Below, piece after piece: positions 11,986 through 22,890 of a DNA stretch of 64,000 nucleotides. Under the pieces are notes generated by a model. That model was not told the DNA's origin. It did no database searches and saw only the letters and a list, made by a program, of their open reading frames with translations. Positions within the stretch are counted from its first letter, which is position 1. The number at the start of each line of letters is the position of its first letter. The translations under genes were made by a program, and so were the position numbers. This stretch comes from Lineus longissimus (Eukaryota; Nemertea; Pilidiophora; Heteronemertea; Lineidae). Location of the stretch: the NCBI RefSeq assembly GCF_910592395.1, contig NC_088318.1, positions 12,028,349 to 12,092,348 of the forward strand, read 5' to 3'.

Positions 11986-13808
11986 TAAATAGATTGCTGT
12001 ATAGGTCGGTTTCTCGTCAAACGCATATACATGTATATATCATATAGTTCATTGCTTTACCATACATGGCCGCGCTGGTTTGCTGCGGGAGATGAAAGGA
12101 CTCGGAGAACAGGAAGGGCGCATTTTGCATTTGAATTATCCCACCCTTTCATTGGGGCCTATAGTGAAAGGCCTTGTGGAATTGTCACATGTCCCACACC
12201 TCACATCCTAGGCCCTTGTCTGGCGGTCAGAAGAAGGTGGAACAGGAAGAAAGATTTCTGGTGCCAATTTAATCTGATTTAATCTCGGTAATCCTTTGCC
12301 AAAATCATCTCAATCTCAACGAATGGTAACTGTAGGAATCAGTAAACTTGTAGGGAGGAACAGTTTTCTGTAAGTAGCATTTTTGGCATGATTTAGAACC
12401 CTGTTGTGTTCAGATTTGTACCTGGTGCTCTGAGGCCTGGAAGGTAGGAGCATTGCCGAAAACTGCCAAGTTTACGTTTTCACTCCCCACATATTTCAAA
12501 TACTTCAGATTTTCCAAATTGGCAAACATTGTCAGTGGGCAGTTCCCCACTTCCATCTCCGCATGCCCCAGGTCGGTCTAACATGGCCGAAATGATAAAG
12601 ATAAAAGGCAAGTTTCACAGAACTACAAACTAAAAATTATTTCGTGGTAACAAATAAGTCATTTGCTAATTTATTTACACGTAAATCTTCCAAAAATATT
12701 AGTTAGATGCCTATGTACGACAGCCACGTTTTATATCAAATCATCACCAAAAGCATTATATCATGAACATTGGAAGACATATCCATGGACAGTTCCGAGA
12801 AAATTGCTTGTCGTAAACATGCGTTGCCTGTGAAGGCAGACATTTATTTTCGCAAACCATCTATTATTGGCATTTTCCTGATCAAGACCCCCTTTATAAA
12901 CATATAGAGGTTTAGCCGTCCTCTACTTCAGCATGACACACCCTTGCGGAAATGAACATTGGGTGTTATTCCATGCATGGTGATACGTCTGCATTCACTT
13001 GGAAAGAGGGATATCAAAGATGGAAACAATATTTGTAGGTACCACTTTGTGTCCAAATCGGTCACCATGCAGAGCATGTTCCTATAAATGACATCATAGA
13101 GGTCTAGCTAATTCCGTGTTTTCATACTCGAAGACAAAAACCCATCCTTACAAAAAGGCAATAATCTAGAGTCAACCTGCTCGCCCTTGTTATTACTGGC
13201 ATGTTCTGCGTTGCCAAAGGTTGGCCTCAACGTCAACATAATGCATTGAATCTTAGACTAAACGTAAACGTTTCGGTATGTTCGCGTAACCTCGCCGCAG
13301 TTGAGGACCCGCCGGTTGATGTCCGTCAGTCAGTCCAGGTGATCAGTTGCCGTCTAGTCATTGAATATTGAATTCATAAAAACTGCACCAGAATTACATA
13401 ATCATGAAAGGTGATCCTTTGATAATCCTTACTCTCTGTAAACTTGGCTAGGAGCTGTTGCAGGTTCCAGGTGGCCCGACATGTCTTGTAATTTTGTTGT
13501 CTACAACCCAGTCCGAGATGTGTGTCCTTGGCCAGAGTGATGCGACAGAAACTGAGTGTGGTGTAGTAGATTTGAATGTGATTTGTGGATTTAGTACGGT
13601 ACCAAATTCTATTAGGTAATGACAATTGTACATGAGCTGTATCAGGTAATGTACATCCTGGAGGTACATGTACATCAGCTACTGAAGGGACGAGAGTTGT
13701 CTCAATGGCTAAGGTGGGCCTGTTGTCCTTACCAGTGGCAGAAGAGTCTTGATGTTGTGGGATAATATCAATGGACCAAAAAAACAAAAGCTCTGAATAT
13801 TTACAAGG
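11986..13808. other. Intergenic sequence between TOX and POP4; no gene seen
   Basis: The open frames here are short and without domains. There are no convincing splice pairs and no structural RNA was recognised. The sequence looks unique apart from short AT-rich stretches. Confidence 0.55.
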
Positions 13809-13814
13809 TTTATT
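13809..13814 (-). terminator. Poly(A) signal of POP4
   Basis: TTTATT on the + strand reads AATAAA on the minus strand, 473 bp past the POP4 stop codon. It is the first canonical hexamer downstream, so the transcript probably ends near 13790. Confidence 0.55.
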
Positions 13815-14286
13815 AGCATCTGAACACATTCATGGTAGTACACATATCTCGTTCACTTACTCGCTCAAAGATGTTGTAGTATTAGATACTGATGTAAAAG
13901 TTCACGAGGATATAGACATACAATCGAAAGTGTGATGAAATGTCCATGCCATCATCTTAGCTCCACTCGAGCAATCCTTGATGAGAACAGGATTACAAAC
14001 AGTTCGGTATCAATTCCTTAAGCCTTAACTGGTATCAGCCGAGATTGCCACCCATCAATTCTATTAACAACCCCCAAATTGTACTGACCGAATAAATTTC
14101 AACAGAGTTTGTCTTAATCGCTGACACAACCAATAAGAAGTCCAAAAGATTCCTTCATTTTGATCACGAAATGTCCATGACCTTCCCCACACTCTTGAAC
14201 ACCTTGCTTGTGTTCCACCTGAATGATGCTTTAATCCCTGCTCCTCTTAATCTTGCTCCTCTTAACCTCTGACATCATCCGTTTCA

Positions 14287-15910
14287 TCACGAAATGTCCA
14301 TGACCTTCCCCCCACCCTTAAACGTCTTCCTAGCCCTCATACTGGTCTTGGATAAGAAGTTATCACCATGGATATTGAACACGTAGTCTTTGAGCAGGAA
14401 TGTGAAAATACTATTCCTCTTTGGTAAAACTGAAAGGAGAGATTGGAATTGGTAAAGAAGGATTGAAACCAGAGATTGGAATTGGTAAAGAAGGATTGAA
14501 ACGAGACATTGGAATTGGTAAAGAAGGATTAAAGAGTAAGGTAAGGTGGTACACATAATAGCCCCAGTTCAATTATAGCTTCAATGTGCATTGATGTTTA
14601 CTACCAGCCCTTTTCAACACTGCAGCGAATATCATTGTACTTGGGATATGATCGTACCACTTTACCTAAAGAAGATTAGAGCTGCACTGCTCTTCATTAT
14701 TGTAATGTGAGCATTCAAAATGGCCCAGATATCAGGTCGCATGCTCAATAGACCATCCCCAGAGGCAGCAGAAGGAATAACAAGCCCTACAGAAGCAAGG
14801 ACCTGGAAGCGCCTCACCTCAACTCACTACATGGTATGATGTCCACACCTTACAAACCATGCAAATTTGTCCCCTGAAGACCATTGAATTGACCCCTCAG
14901 TACTTGCCTATAATTCCCCACTAATAACTCACCTTTTAACTTATCATCCTTTGTAATAATCTTGAATGTATTTTTCGTTTCTTGTATGATGATTCCAGAT
15001 ATGCCCACCAGGGAATCACATTTCGACTTGGTTACTGTCAGGATACAGCCATGGTAGTCTGCCTTCAAGAGCGCCTGCTGGATACTAGGGTTGCGGAAGT
15101 CAAAACTGGAATTCAAAAGTTAAAGAGTTGAAGTCTGTTGGTTTAAGCCTGAGCTGGGAACAGTTCAACAGGTACGAGCATATCTTGGATTCTGTAGCAT
15201 TGACTGAGTGGTTAGGAGTATCATTCCCCCTAAATTTCTAGAATCCCGGTCCATCGCATGTTAACTTCCCAGGCAAGCTTGGTATCCAGTTGTAGTCCTG
15301 TGTTGAGGAGAGTAATGTCGAGTTAGTTGTCTTGCTCAAGGACAGAGATTAGACAGCAATGATCCTTCAGAGAGTCAAACCCATGACCCCCTGATTATGC
15401 GACTGAAACTATAACCACTATTATGCCAGTTAGTTAAGTAAGAACTTACTGTGAAAAGTCAATGAGGTCAAACATGTAGTCTTTCCACAGCTGATGCATC
15501 GGTTCATAGAGCTCATATCTGCAAGAAGAATTAAATACATGTAACCACTCACATTGATATTTGTAAAAACATGAAAAATAGCAACTAAACAAGTTTCATA
15601 GGAGAGGAGGTAGAACAAGTAGAAGACATAAACTTAATTACTTAGAAGAAGATATTGAGAAGTAGAAGAAAGAAACTTTTGAAACTTACTTCTGATGTTC
15701 TGGTTTGATTTCAAACAATCTTGCACTCTTCTTGTCCTTCGTTGTCAGTTTTTCCTTCTTTTTCGGTTTCATGTGTTTCTTCAGAGTGTGCTTGCCACAA
15801 TTCTCGAGTTTCTGGGCCTTGTGCGGGTCCAGGATGTCAACCAGTTCATTTCTCAGGCGTTGCGGATTGACGTGTTGCTTGAGAAATGCGGTCACGAAGT
15901 GCTCGCTCAT
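14287..15910 (-). CDS. POP4: Ribonuclease P/MRP protein subunit p29 (POP4)
   Basis: Coding exons on the minus strand: 15910(or further 5')-15690, 15518-15450, 15105-14933 and 14429-14287 (stop 14289-14287). The phases join cleanly. From ATG 15910 the protein has 201 residues; human POP4 has 220. The basic N-terminal half holds KKHMKPKKKEKL and the motif SARLFEIKPEHQKYELYEPMHQLWKDYM. It is followed by the Sm-like Rpp29 core: ALLKADYHGCILTVTKSKC, VGISGIIIQETKNTFKIITKDD, then VLPKRNSIFTF. Rpp29 contacts the RNA of RNase P and RNase MRP and acts in tRNA 5'-end maturation and rRNA processing. The start is uncertain. The first listed exon begins with an acceptor at 15922, and a speculative 5' coding extension exists (16335-16396 and an ATG at 16493-16491). 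The gene stands head to head with CTU2. Confidence 0.93.
14439..14535 (-). repeat. 33-bp tandem repeat abutting the POP4 last-intron acceptor
   Basis: Three units with period 33 bp (core ATTGGAATTGGTAAAGAAGG on the + strand, at 14442, 14475 and 14508). On the transcribed minus strand the units are pyrimidine-rich and run directly into the acceptor at 14430, so they provide its polypyrimidine tract. Confidence 0.85.
15125..15425 (-). repeat. SINE-like element with tRNA-like head
   Basis: On the minus strand an A-box-like TAGTGGTTATAG is followed by a B-box-like GGGTTTGACTC. Then comes CCTTGAGCAAGACAACTAAC, which resembles the 'TTGRGCAAGNCACTTAAC' tail motif of many SINEs. The lower part (15135-15265) matches 19925-20035 in the blocks GAGCTG, AGGAGTAT(C/T)A, TCCCCCT and CCGGTC. 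It lies in POP4 intron 2. Confidence 0.5.
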
Positions 15911-16877
15911 GGAATCTTTTGACTGGAAAGGAAAATGAGAAGAAAATGAAGTTGATACAGTCCCCGTCACAAGTAACATAACCCTCTGCTATCCGGAAGC
16001 AGTGCAAATCTACACTATGTCGCGTAAACTGTGTGCAACCACAAAATTACTTTGCATATCACTGTGAAAGTTCGCATATATTAGGAGTACTACACTAGAC
16101 ATAGTGTGTCCTTATGTGCAAAATGCTGTGGCAAACCTCGGAAGAGGAGGTTCTGTGTAAGGATTGCCTGGATGTACGAGAACTGCTAGAAAATGAAGAG
16201 TTGGGTGGAGTTGCATTTAGAGATATAATGATGACGTTATTACAATTATGAAATTAGCTGGAGTCATTCTGGAGACAAAAAATGTGTTGTCAGGAGGGTA
16301 CTATAACCTAGTTTTCTCATATCAAGTAACTGACCGGAAGACCCAATTTTTTTCGCTCTCCTGTAGCATATGTGGGCAGGCTGTTGTACAGATCCTCTGA
16401 AAGACAAAAATGAGAAATTCATATGGATTTGAAAACTTTAAAGTCATCATCATGAAATGAATTACCTGAAAAGTGACCAGCCCCCCCCATCATCCAAATT
16501 CTTGGAATAAATAGAATCAACTTCTACTTCTGCGCACTTTTGCTGGGTCTACAGTGACAGACAACCATTACATACTTCCTGTCACAATTTTCCCAGTCTC
16601 CATCCTCCATACATGTAAAATAAAGACAAAATATGCAAACTAAAAAAATATTGTGAAATGAAATAAATTCATGTTCAGCTATAGCGTAGAAGTACCTCGA
16701 CAGAGTCAAGCGCAGCTCTTGCAAGAAATGTGTATATCGATGCACTACGCAAAAGTTATGGTTTCACTGATTTTGCGTAAGACTCCCATTAAAGTCACTT
16801 CCGGATTAAACGTGCAGATATTTGCAATCGAAGTTCTCCTTATTGCGCGAAATCCATTTAGAACAGAGCAAATCGAA
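15911..16877. promoter_or_regulatory. Divergent POP4/CTU2 promoter interval
   Basis: Only 967 bp separate the POP4 start codon (15910, minus) from the CTU2 start codon (16878, plus). The interval must hold both promoters and the POP4 5' exon. No TATA box in a fitting position was seen for either gene. A possible POP4 exon with good phase occurs at 16335-16396 (minus). It encodes a LYNSLPTYATGE segment that loosely recalls the N-terminus of human POP4. A run of 8 C precedes 16489. Confidence 0.5.
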
Positions 16878-19800
16878 ATGTGTAGCGTGCAAGAGGGTGA
16901 TCTTGATGTTCCAGTAGCACGGCCAAAATTAGCCAGGTATATTCCAAATTCAAATTATACGAAGTTTTCTGAGAGACCTCATTTTGCACTACATACAATA
17001 CACATGTAGGCCTATGTACTAAGATCTATAATGTATGGTATGCCATGATCGTGATGATGTGTACCAGTACTACTCTACATAACCATGATTACATACATAC
17101 ATAAATAAAACATACACACTCTTTATCACTATCAGTCTATGCTCAGATACAGTATGTATGAATGTGAAATACTGTCAGTGATGGTATCTTGAAATATTTG
17201 TCTTCCACTTCCAGGTTGCACAACCGCAGCCCACCCACGTAATTTTTAGGCTGTGATTGCCTGGCATAGCTTCCCAAAAATCTATTTTGCATGGCTGAGG
17301 TGTGGCATGATCCTTCAGAAAATTGATGGCATAATTCTAATCGGAAGTGCTGCAACAGTAATCGATGCTAAGTGACAACTGTAAACCCAGAAATAATCAC
17401 ACACGTTTTATTTTCCTGTTTTCAGCTATTCGCCAAAAATGATGCAAAAGTTGCAATTTCACAACACCGCAAAATAAAATATGTGTTTATTTCAGTGATG
17501 AGAAGAGCAAGATCTGTATGAAATGTGGAGAACAACAAGCTATTGTTGTGATAAGGGTGGGAGATCCCTTCTGTAGGTAAGTCGGCAAGATGTTTTGAAC
17601 CCAGGAACTCCGATGTGGTGAAACCGATGTGGCAGGCTCCAGATGTTTCAACTAAGTCACACCAACAGGCACTAAATATTGAGTTGAGAGCTGAGTGTCA
17701 ATTATAAATAATTAATATTACACCATCAATCCCTGATTATCATAAGTCCATATCATTAATGTAACATTGTTCTCCTTTCAGGGACTGCTTCATGCAATAT
17801 GCCGTTCACAAGTTCCGCTCAGCGTTTGGGAAAAATAAAGTTGTGGGATACAAAGAGAATGTACTGATGGCATTTTCTGGTGGTGCCAGCTCTAATGCTA
17901 TGTTACACTTGGTAAAAGAGGTGAGCTAATGACATCTGTAATATTTGGGGCCTGTAGATCACCAGTTGTACCTCTCGCTTTTGCCTTTATCTCAAAATTG
18001 CAGCAACATTATAGATGTATTTTGGGTAGTAATGAGGCAGAATTTGTTGCCTTAAATTTAATTTCTTCAGCTGCTTCTAAAGGCTCTTTGTGTCTTGTCA
18101 GTGACCCATCCCCTCTCCCAAATTCTTGGAGAGAAGAAATAATGCCTGCTCTTCATAATGAAATCTTTTTGATCATTATATTCAGGGTAACAGTGAGAAA
18201 GCTTTCAAGAAGTTAGGATTCAATGTAGGATTGGTCTTTATTAATGGTAGGTTTCATTTTTCTGTGGTTTGCACATTCTCCCATTTTGGAAAACAGAACT
18301 GACCCCGGCACCAAAATAGGATCATGCTATAATAATGATCATTATCATCTTAATACCCAAGGAATTCAAAGCTCTGCAACAAAACAAAGTCAGTTCCTTT
18401 CATGTTGTTCTAGCCCGCAAATTTCAAATTCATCTGTCTTTTCAGAGAGTGTTGTAAGCGGTCAGACCCTAGCAGAGAAAGAAGTATTCCGGGACGAGGT
18501 TTTATCTGTGATGAACAAATCAGAGTACCCATGTTACTACTCTTCACTAGAGCTGGTGAGTTTTATGCCAAAGTGTCTAAAGCATTTCATTGTCATGATT
18601 ATAGTCGTAGGTCACAGTGATTAAAATCACTCGTTTGGACAAAGAAATTGGTTGTCAGAAAACCAATTTTGCTTAATCACATGGCAAGCATTCCTAACAA
18701 ATTTGATCAAGTGTACATTTCAGGGTGTTTATGTAGGAAAGATGCCAATTGACTGACCAGAGGTAACTGCACCAGCCCAGCCCTGACCAAATAGTAATTG
18801 ACTTGATTAAATTGAGCATACCTTACTTATTTCGTGAATAATATGTACATTTCAGGCCCTGCATGTGGGCAAAACAACAGTTAAGAGACCAACTACACAT
18901 GATCAGCCCATACCAAATAGTGATGGGTCATCTATAGATTCCGGTTTTCTTCTACAAAGTTCTCAAGATGGAAAAGAGACGCTGGAATCTTATACGGACC
19001 TTGTGGACAATCTTAGGTTGTCTCAGATGTCTCTCTATGATAGTGCTGAAAAAGACTTTTTGGAACGGTTGAAATCTTTTAAGAGTCTAACTGCTAAGGA
19101 AGAATTTGTTCACTTATTGAGGTATGTGTGGTAATCAAAATTTGTGGGCTAATGACAGTAAAAACCTCTCCATCAAGGACACCTTGGGACTGACAAATGC
19201 TGGCCTCAATAATGAGGTGTCCTGAGATCAAATTGTTAGAAGCAACCAGTTTAAGACCGAAATCGCCATCCCTAATTGAGGCGCAGTCCTGCTAAGAGAG
19301 TTGTCAGTTAAGAGAGGGAGGTTCCACTGTCCTATGCATCTTAACATGAATATTATTGACTGTCAGGTTACTTTGTACCTGGTATAGACAAATAATGAAA
19401 AGAGCAGTGGCATGAAAAATGCTTATTCTGTCTGGGCGGAGGAATACACCCTGAGGCATAACACCTCCAAGTGCACAGCAAATGCCAAGAAGAAAAACTT
19501 GACTACTGTTGATTGTTCATTGTTGACTTCTTGACTTATATCTAAATTATCCTTTCATCCTCAGGCACCAGTTGCTTCTCGATATCGCCAGGAAGAATGG
19601 ATACACCAAGATCATGCTGGGAGATTCTTCCACCCGGTTGGCTGCAGCCATCTTGGCAAATATATCTCAGGGACGTGGTGCCCATGTGGCGCTGGATACG
19701 GTGAGAACTGTCAGACTTTCTCCGTACCTATCCCCCAGCCGAATAAAAAAACTTTCTTTAGAACTGAGGAGCACACAACTGTGCTACACTTGGCCAAGTA

Positions 19801-21705
19801 ATAGGCCCGTTGAGAGGTCCTGAAGTGGCACTGGCAAGGCTTGAACCCATGACTTCTGGTCACAAGTCAAACACTCTTCCACTGTATCATCCCGTTCCTC
19901 ACCAAAGTTAAAGTCAGCTGGGCTATAGCCCGAGCTGAGAATGGCTCATCGGCTGGAGTGCATCCCAGTTTACATAGCATTATGCGACAAGGAGTATTAC
20001 TCCCCCTGGAAAGGATGCCGGTCTATCTTTCCCCACCAAGACACTGAATATTGTAGTTGTTCTTCTTGCAGGGCTTCCTCGATTCCAGGCTTCCGGATGT
20101 GATGTTTATTCGACCGATGCGAGATTTTACAACAAAGGAGATAGCAATGTATAATATTCTCAATGATATTCATCCTGTCGTTGCTCCCAACTTATCAACA
20201 AAGGTAAATATATTAAGTATTGTTGACACCTTGGAAAATTAATTTCCCAGATTGCTGGGAATCAGGCAGGCCTTCGAGCTTGCTGAGCTGGCCTGCAACA
20301 GGAAAGGAAAAAGTTATTCAGTAAACATAAAACTGTATTGTTGGAGTCTTTCCAATGAGGAATCCTGACTGAAAGCAATATCTGAACAGCCTGTGGTTTA
20401 TCATTTCATATCCGATTAAAATATATATTCATGTTGCAGATGCCGATGAATGCCAGTATATATCGTCTGACGGAGAACTTTGTTAATGGTCTACAGAATG
20501 ATTTTCCAGCTACTGTCAGTACTATATTCAGGTATGTCAGTTTTCCAATTCAGGGATTTACCTTTAAGTTCAGTGAGTTACTAGCGGGAGAGGGAGACTG
20601 GCCTGCTATTAAAGTAAAGTGGTTTAGCATGGACTTTTTACATCATGGGCTCTATTGGTGTGATTTTGTCCTTCGAATGAGACTTAAAACCGAGGTTCCT
20701 TGCAGCTGGTGTCTATGCCAGGGCAGGTTAAAGACCCCACCAAGTGAAAAACATGAGTAGCTTGCATGGACTCAACCTCTGGCTGAAGCAAAAAATGCTC
20801 ATCCCGCCTTGGGAGGAGGAATACTTCCTGGTGAAACTCACCTCTAAGTACATAGCAAACGCTGATGAAGAACAAGAAGTATAAATAGCAAGTGTGTTTT
20901 TTGTTACAGGACTGGTAGTAAGATGCAGGCTGCAAGGTCTAGTGACTCAAACAAAAAATCAAACGGTCCTCAGGTCACTGAAGCCAGATCTGAGGCCCCA
21001 GAATATTCCGATGACTGCTGTCCCTTCTGTATGGCCCCGCTGGACACCAGAGTGACCGAGTCGTCTGCTCTGTATGCCACCCAGTTCTCAGAGTCGTTAT
21101 CTCAGCGAGCAGATGTGGTGCAGGATTCTGGGGGATGTGGCTCGAACCAGGAATGCTGTGGGAAGGGAGACGGAAGCTGTAACACTGTTGCTGATGTTTT
21201 GTAAGTCGAATTTAAAGGAATGTTTGCTGTCTATGACCGTGATGAAGTGTGGAGGAATTCTTTAGGCTGTTGTTGGCTGAGAAATGACAACTTAAAACAA
21301 ACTATCTGAAACCATGGTTTTTCCTTTGTCTAAGTCTTGTCTTTCTTTCTCAACATGTAGGCTGACTAAAGCTCAAGTAATGTCCTATTTGTGTTATGGA
21401 TGTCAACTGGTTGTGCGAGATATGGTATGTATCAAGTTTTGCCATGGCTTTGTGTAATTGATGCTAAAATTGAACTTTTCCCAACAAGCTGATATTCTTC
21501 AAAGTGTATTTTTCTGGTCTGTGAAAATGATACCCCCACTCTCTGTTCAATCAGTGATACACCCATTCTATGCTTTCTTTTCTTTTTCCAGAATGACCCG
21601 GTCCGATATCTTCCTGATTTTGTGCTAAAGAATATTTCTTGGAGAATACGCAGATCGACAATGCGAGATCAAATCAGTGACTTTTTACTGCCTGAGGACG
21701 ATTGA
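16878..21705 (+). CDS. CTU2: Cytoplasmic tRNA 2-thiolation protein 2 (CTU2/NCS2)
   Basis: Twelve exons: 16878-16936, 17496-17576, 17782-17920, 18186-18246, 18446-18555, 18856-19121, 19565-19700, 20072-20203, 20440-20531, 20910-21200, 21361-21424 and 21592-21705. All phases agree and give 514 residues, against about 515 in the human protein. Features in order: an N-terminal zinc-binding motif (CMKC...CRDC), a PP-loop-like FSGGASSNAM, a GYTKIMLGDSSTRLA segment, RPMRDFTTKEIAMYN, and C-terminal CCPFC and CYGC pairs. CTU2 partners CTU1 and uses sulfur carried by URM1 to thiolate wobble U34 of tRNA-Lys, -Glu and -Gln in the cytoplasm. It shares a short divergent promoter region with POP4. Identification is very secure. 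The start is the only ATG in frame after the 5' flank and matches the family's MC... start. Confidence 0.96.
19157..19335 (+). repeat. Hairpin repeat family copy a (AAGGACAC family)
   Basis: Contains ACCTCTCCATCAAGGACACC followed by TTGGGACTGAC, a GAGGTGTCCTGAGATC block, and a closing AAGAGAG...GGTTCCACTGTCC. The same ordered blocks occur at 28978-29140, 40528-40680, 53240-53380 and 53718-53890. It lies in a CTU2 intron. Confidence 0.65.
19405..19500 (+). repeat. SINE-like element, 3' part (family also at 20640-20880)
   Basis: AAAAATGCTTATTCTGTCTG, then GGCGGAGGAATAC, then ACACCTCCAAGTGCACAGCA. It matches the end of the element at 20640-20880 block for block. CTU2 intron 6. Confidence 0.55.
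19800..20040 (-). repeat. tRNA-derived SINE-like elements in CTU2 intron
   Basis: On the minus strand GATACAGTGGAAGAGTG (box-A-like) and GGGTTCAAGCC (box B) lie in the 19815-19905 part. The 19925-20035 part (+ sense: GCTGAGAATGGCTC, AGTATTACTCCCCCTGG, GATGCCGGTC) resembles 15135-15265. This may be two adjacent insertions rather than one. Confidence 0.5.
20640..20880 (+). repeat. SINE-like element (family also at 19405-19500)
   Basis: Contains AAGACCCCACCAAGTGAAAA, GCTTGCATGGACTCAA, AAAATGCTCAT, GGGAGGAGGAATACTTC and CACCTCTAAGTACATAGCA. The last three blocks match the copy at 19405-19500. It lies just upstream of CTU2 exon 10. Confidence 0.55.
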
Positions 21706-22419
21706 CGATTTTAACTCTATGAGACTTTCACTTTTGGAGGATTTGGACTTTTAGAGGACATTGAATAGACTGGGAGGAGGGTCACTCCCAATGACACTTG
21801 TAGTGCTAAAGAATGCATGAAAGGAGGTGTTTTTTGTGTGGCAAAGCAAGAACTGCCCAGGGCAAATAGACCCCCACCTCTCAGTCAACACCTGCAAGTA
21901 AGCCCAGGGGCTGTGAATACGCACCGAATATACATTTCAAGTACAGTAGTGCCGGAGATTCATCTGTCTTTAAGGATGTGTTAGGTTGTGCTAAGAATTT
22001 CAAAACAGTGTCGTTGAATAGACTGATCCTCAAATACGATAACTGCCAAGTTAAGCAAAAAAATGTGCACAATAGCTACACCACGACAATGTTTCTTTCC
22101 CGGTGCCACAAGAAAATTTAAAACAATTTTGTAGGCTTGACAGGGACTATAGAAACCTGGCAACTGGGTTATATTTGTCACATCTATTTACAATAAATCA
22201 TTTCCTAGCATAATATTTTGTTAATAAATTTTTGCAATGGACTTCTTACTTGATAGTCTAAGTGGTTGTCAGCATTGCAAATAATGACAATTGGGAATTG
22301 GAGATTCATGTGCATCTCTTGCATCCATTCTACAATAATGGAAGGACCTCTGATTAGAAGGACACCAGAGAAATGGAGCTGCCTTTGGACGGTTTGGCCT
22401 CATTGAGCTATACAAATAC
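21706..22419 (+). other. CTU2 3' UTR and flank, poly(A) signal at 22192-22197
   Basis: Sequence after the CTU2 stop holds no further gene. A canonical AATAAA lies at 22192-22197, which implies a 3' UTR of about 500 bases. The 88-bp repeat array starts about 200 bp further on. Confidence 0.6.
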
Positions 22420-22890
22420 CTCGTGATATTTCAACTCCAATGCTGAAGGGACATGGTTGTACCCAACACATGCGTAGGTACAGAGGTCCAGGACTTGCCT
22501 CGGACACCCTGTGATATGTCACCTCCAGTGCTAAAGGGACGTGGTTGTACCCAATAAATGGCCAGACAGAGTTGTCCAAGACTTGCCTCAGACACCCTTT
22601 GATATGTCACCTCCAATGCTAAAGGGACATGGTTGTACCCTATAAATGCCCAGACAGAGGAGTCCAGGACTTGTCTCAGACACTCTGTGATATCACCTCC
22701 AATGCTATAGGGACATGGTTGTACCCTATAAATGCCCAGACAAAGGGGTCCAGAACCTGTCTCAGACACTCTGTGATATGTCACCTCCAACGGTGAAGGG
22801 ACATAGTATTGGTTTTACCCCACCCATGCCCAGACAGAGGGATCCAGAACTTGTCTCAGACACCCTGTGATATATCACCTCCAACGTTAA
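22420..22890. repeat. Tandem array, 88-bp unit, about 5-6 copies
   Basis: The block CTGTGATATGTCACCTCCA recurs with 'gatat' at 22513, 22601, 22689, 22775 and 22869, a period of 86-94 bp, mostly 88. Each unit also has GGGACATGGTTGTACCC and a CCAGACAGAGG(G)GTCCAGGACTTG block. It passes directly into the longer CT-rich array. Confidence 0.9.

Noticed and set aside
17929-18624. Frames of 95 and 126 codons overlapping CTU2 exons
   Set aside because: They are read-through of CTU2 exons into introns. Splicing at the donors and acceptors given for CTU2 restores the conserved protein.
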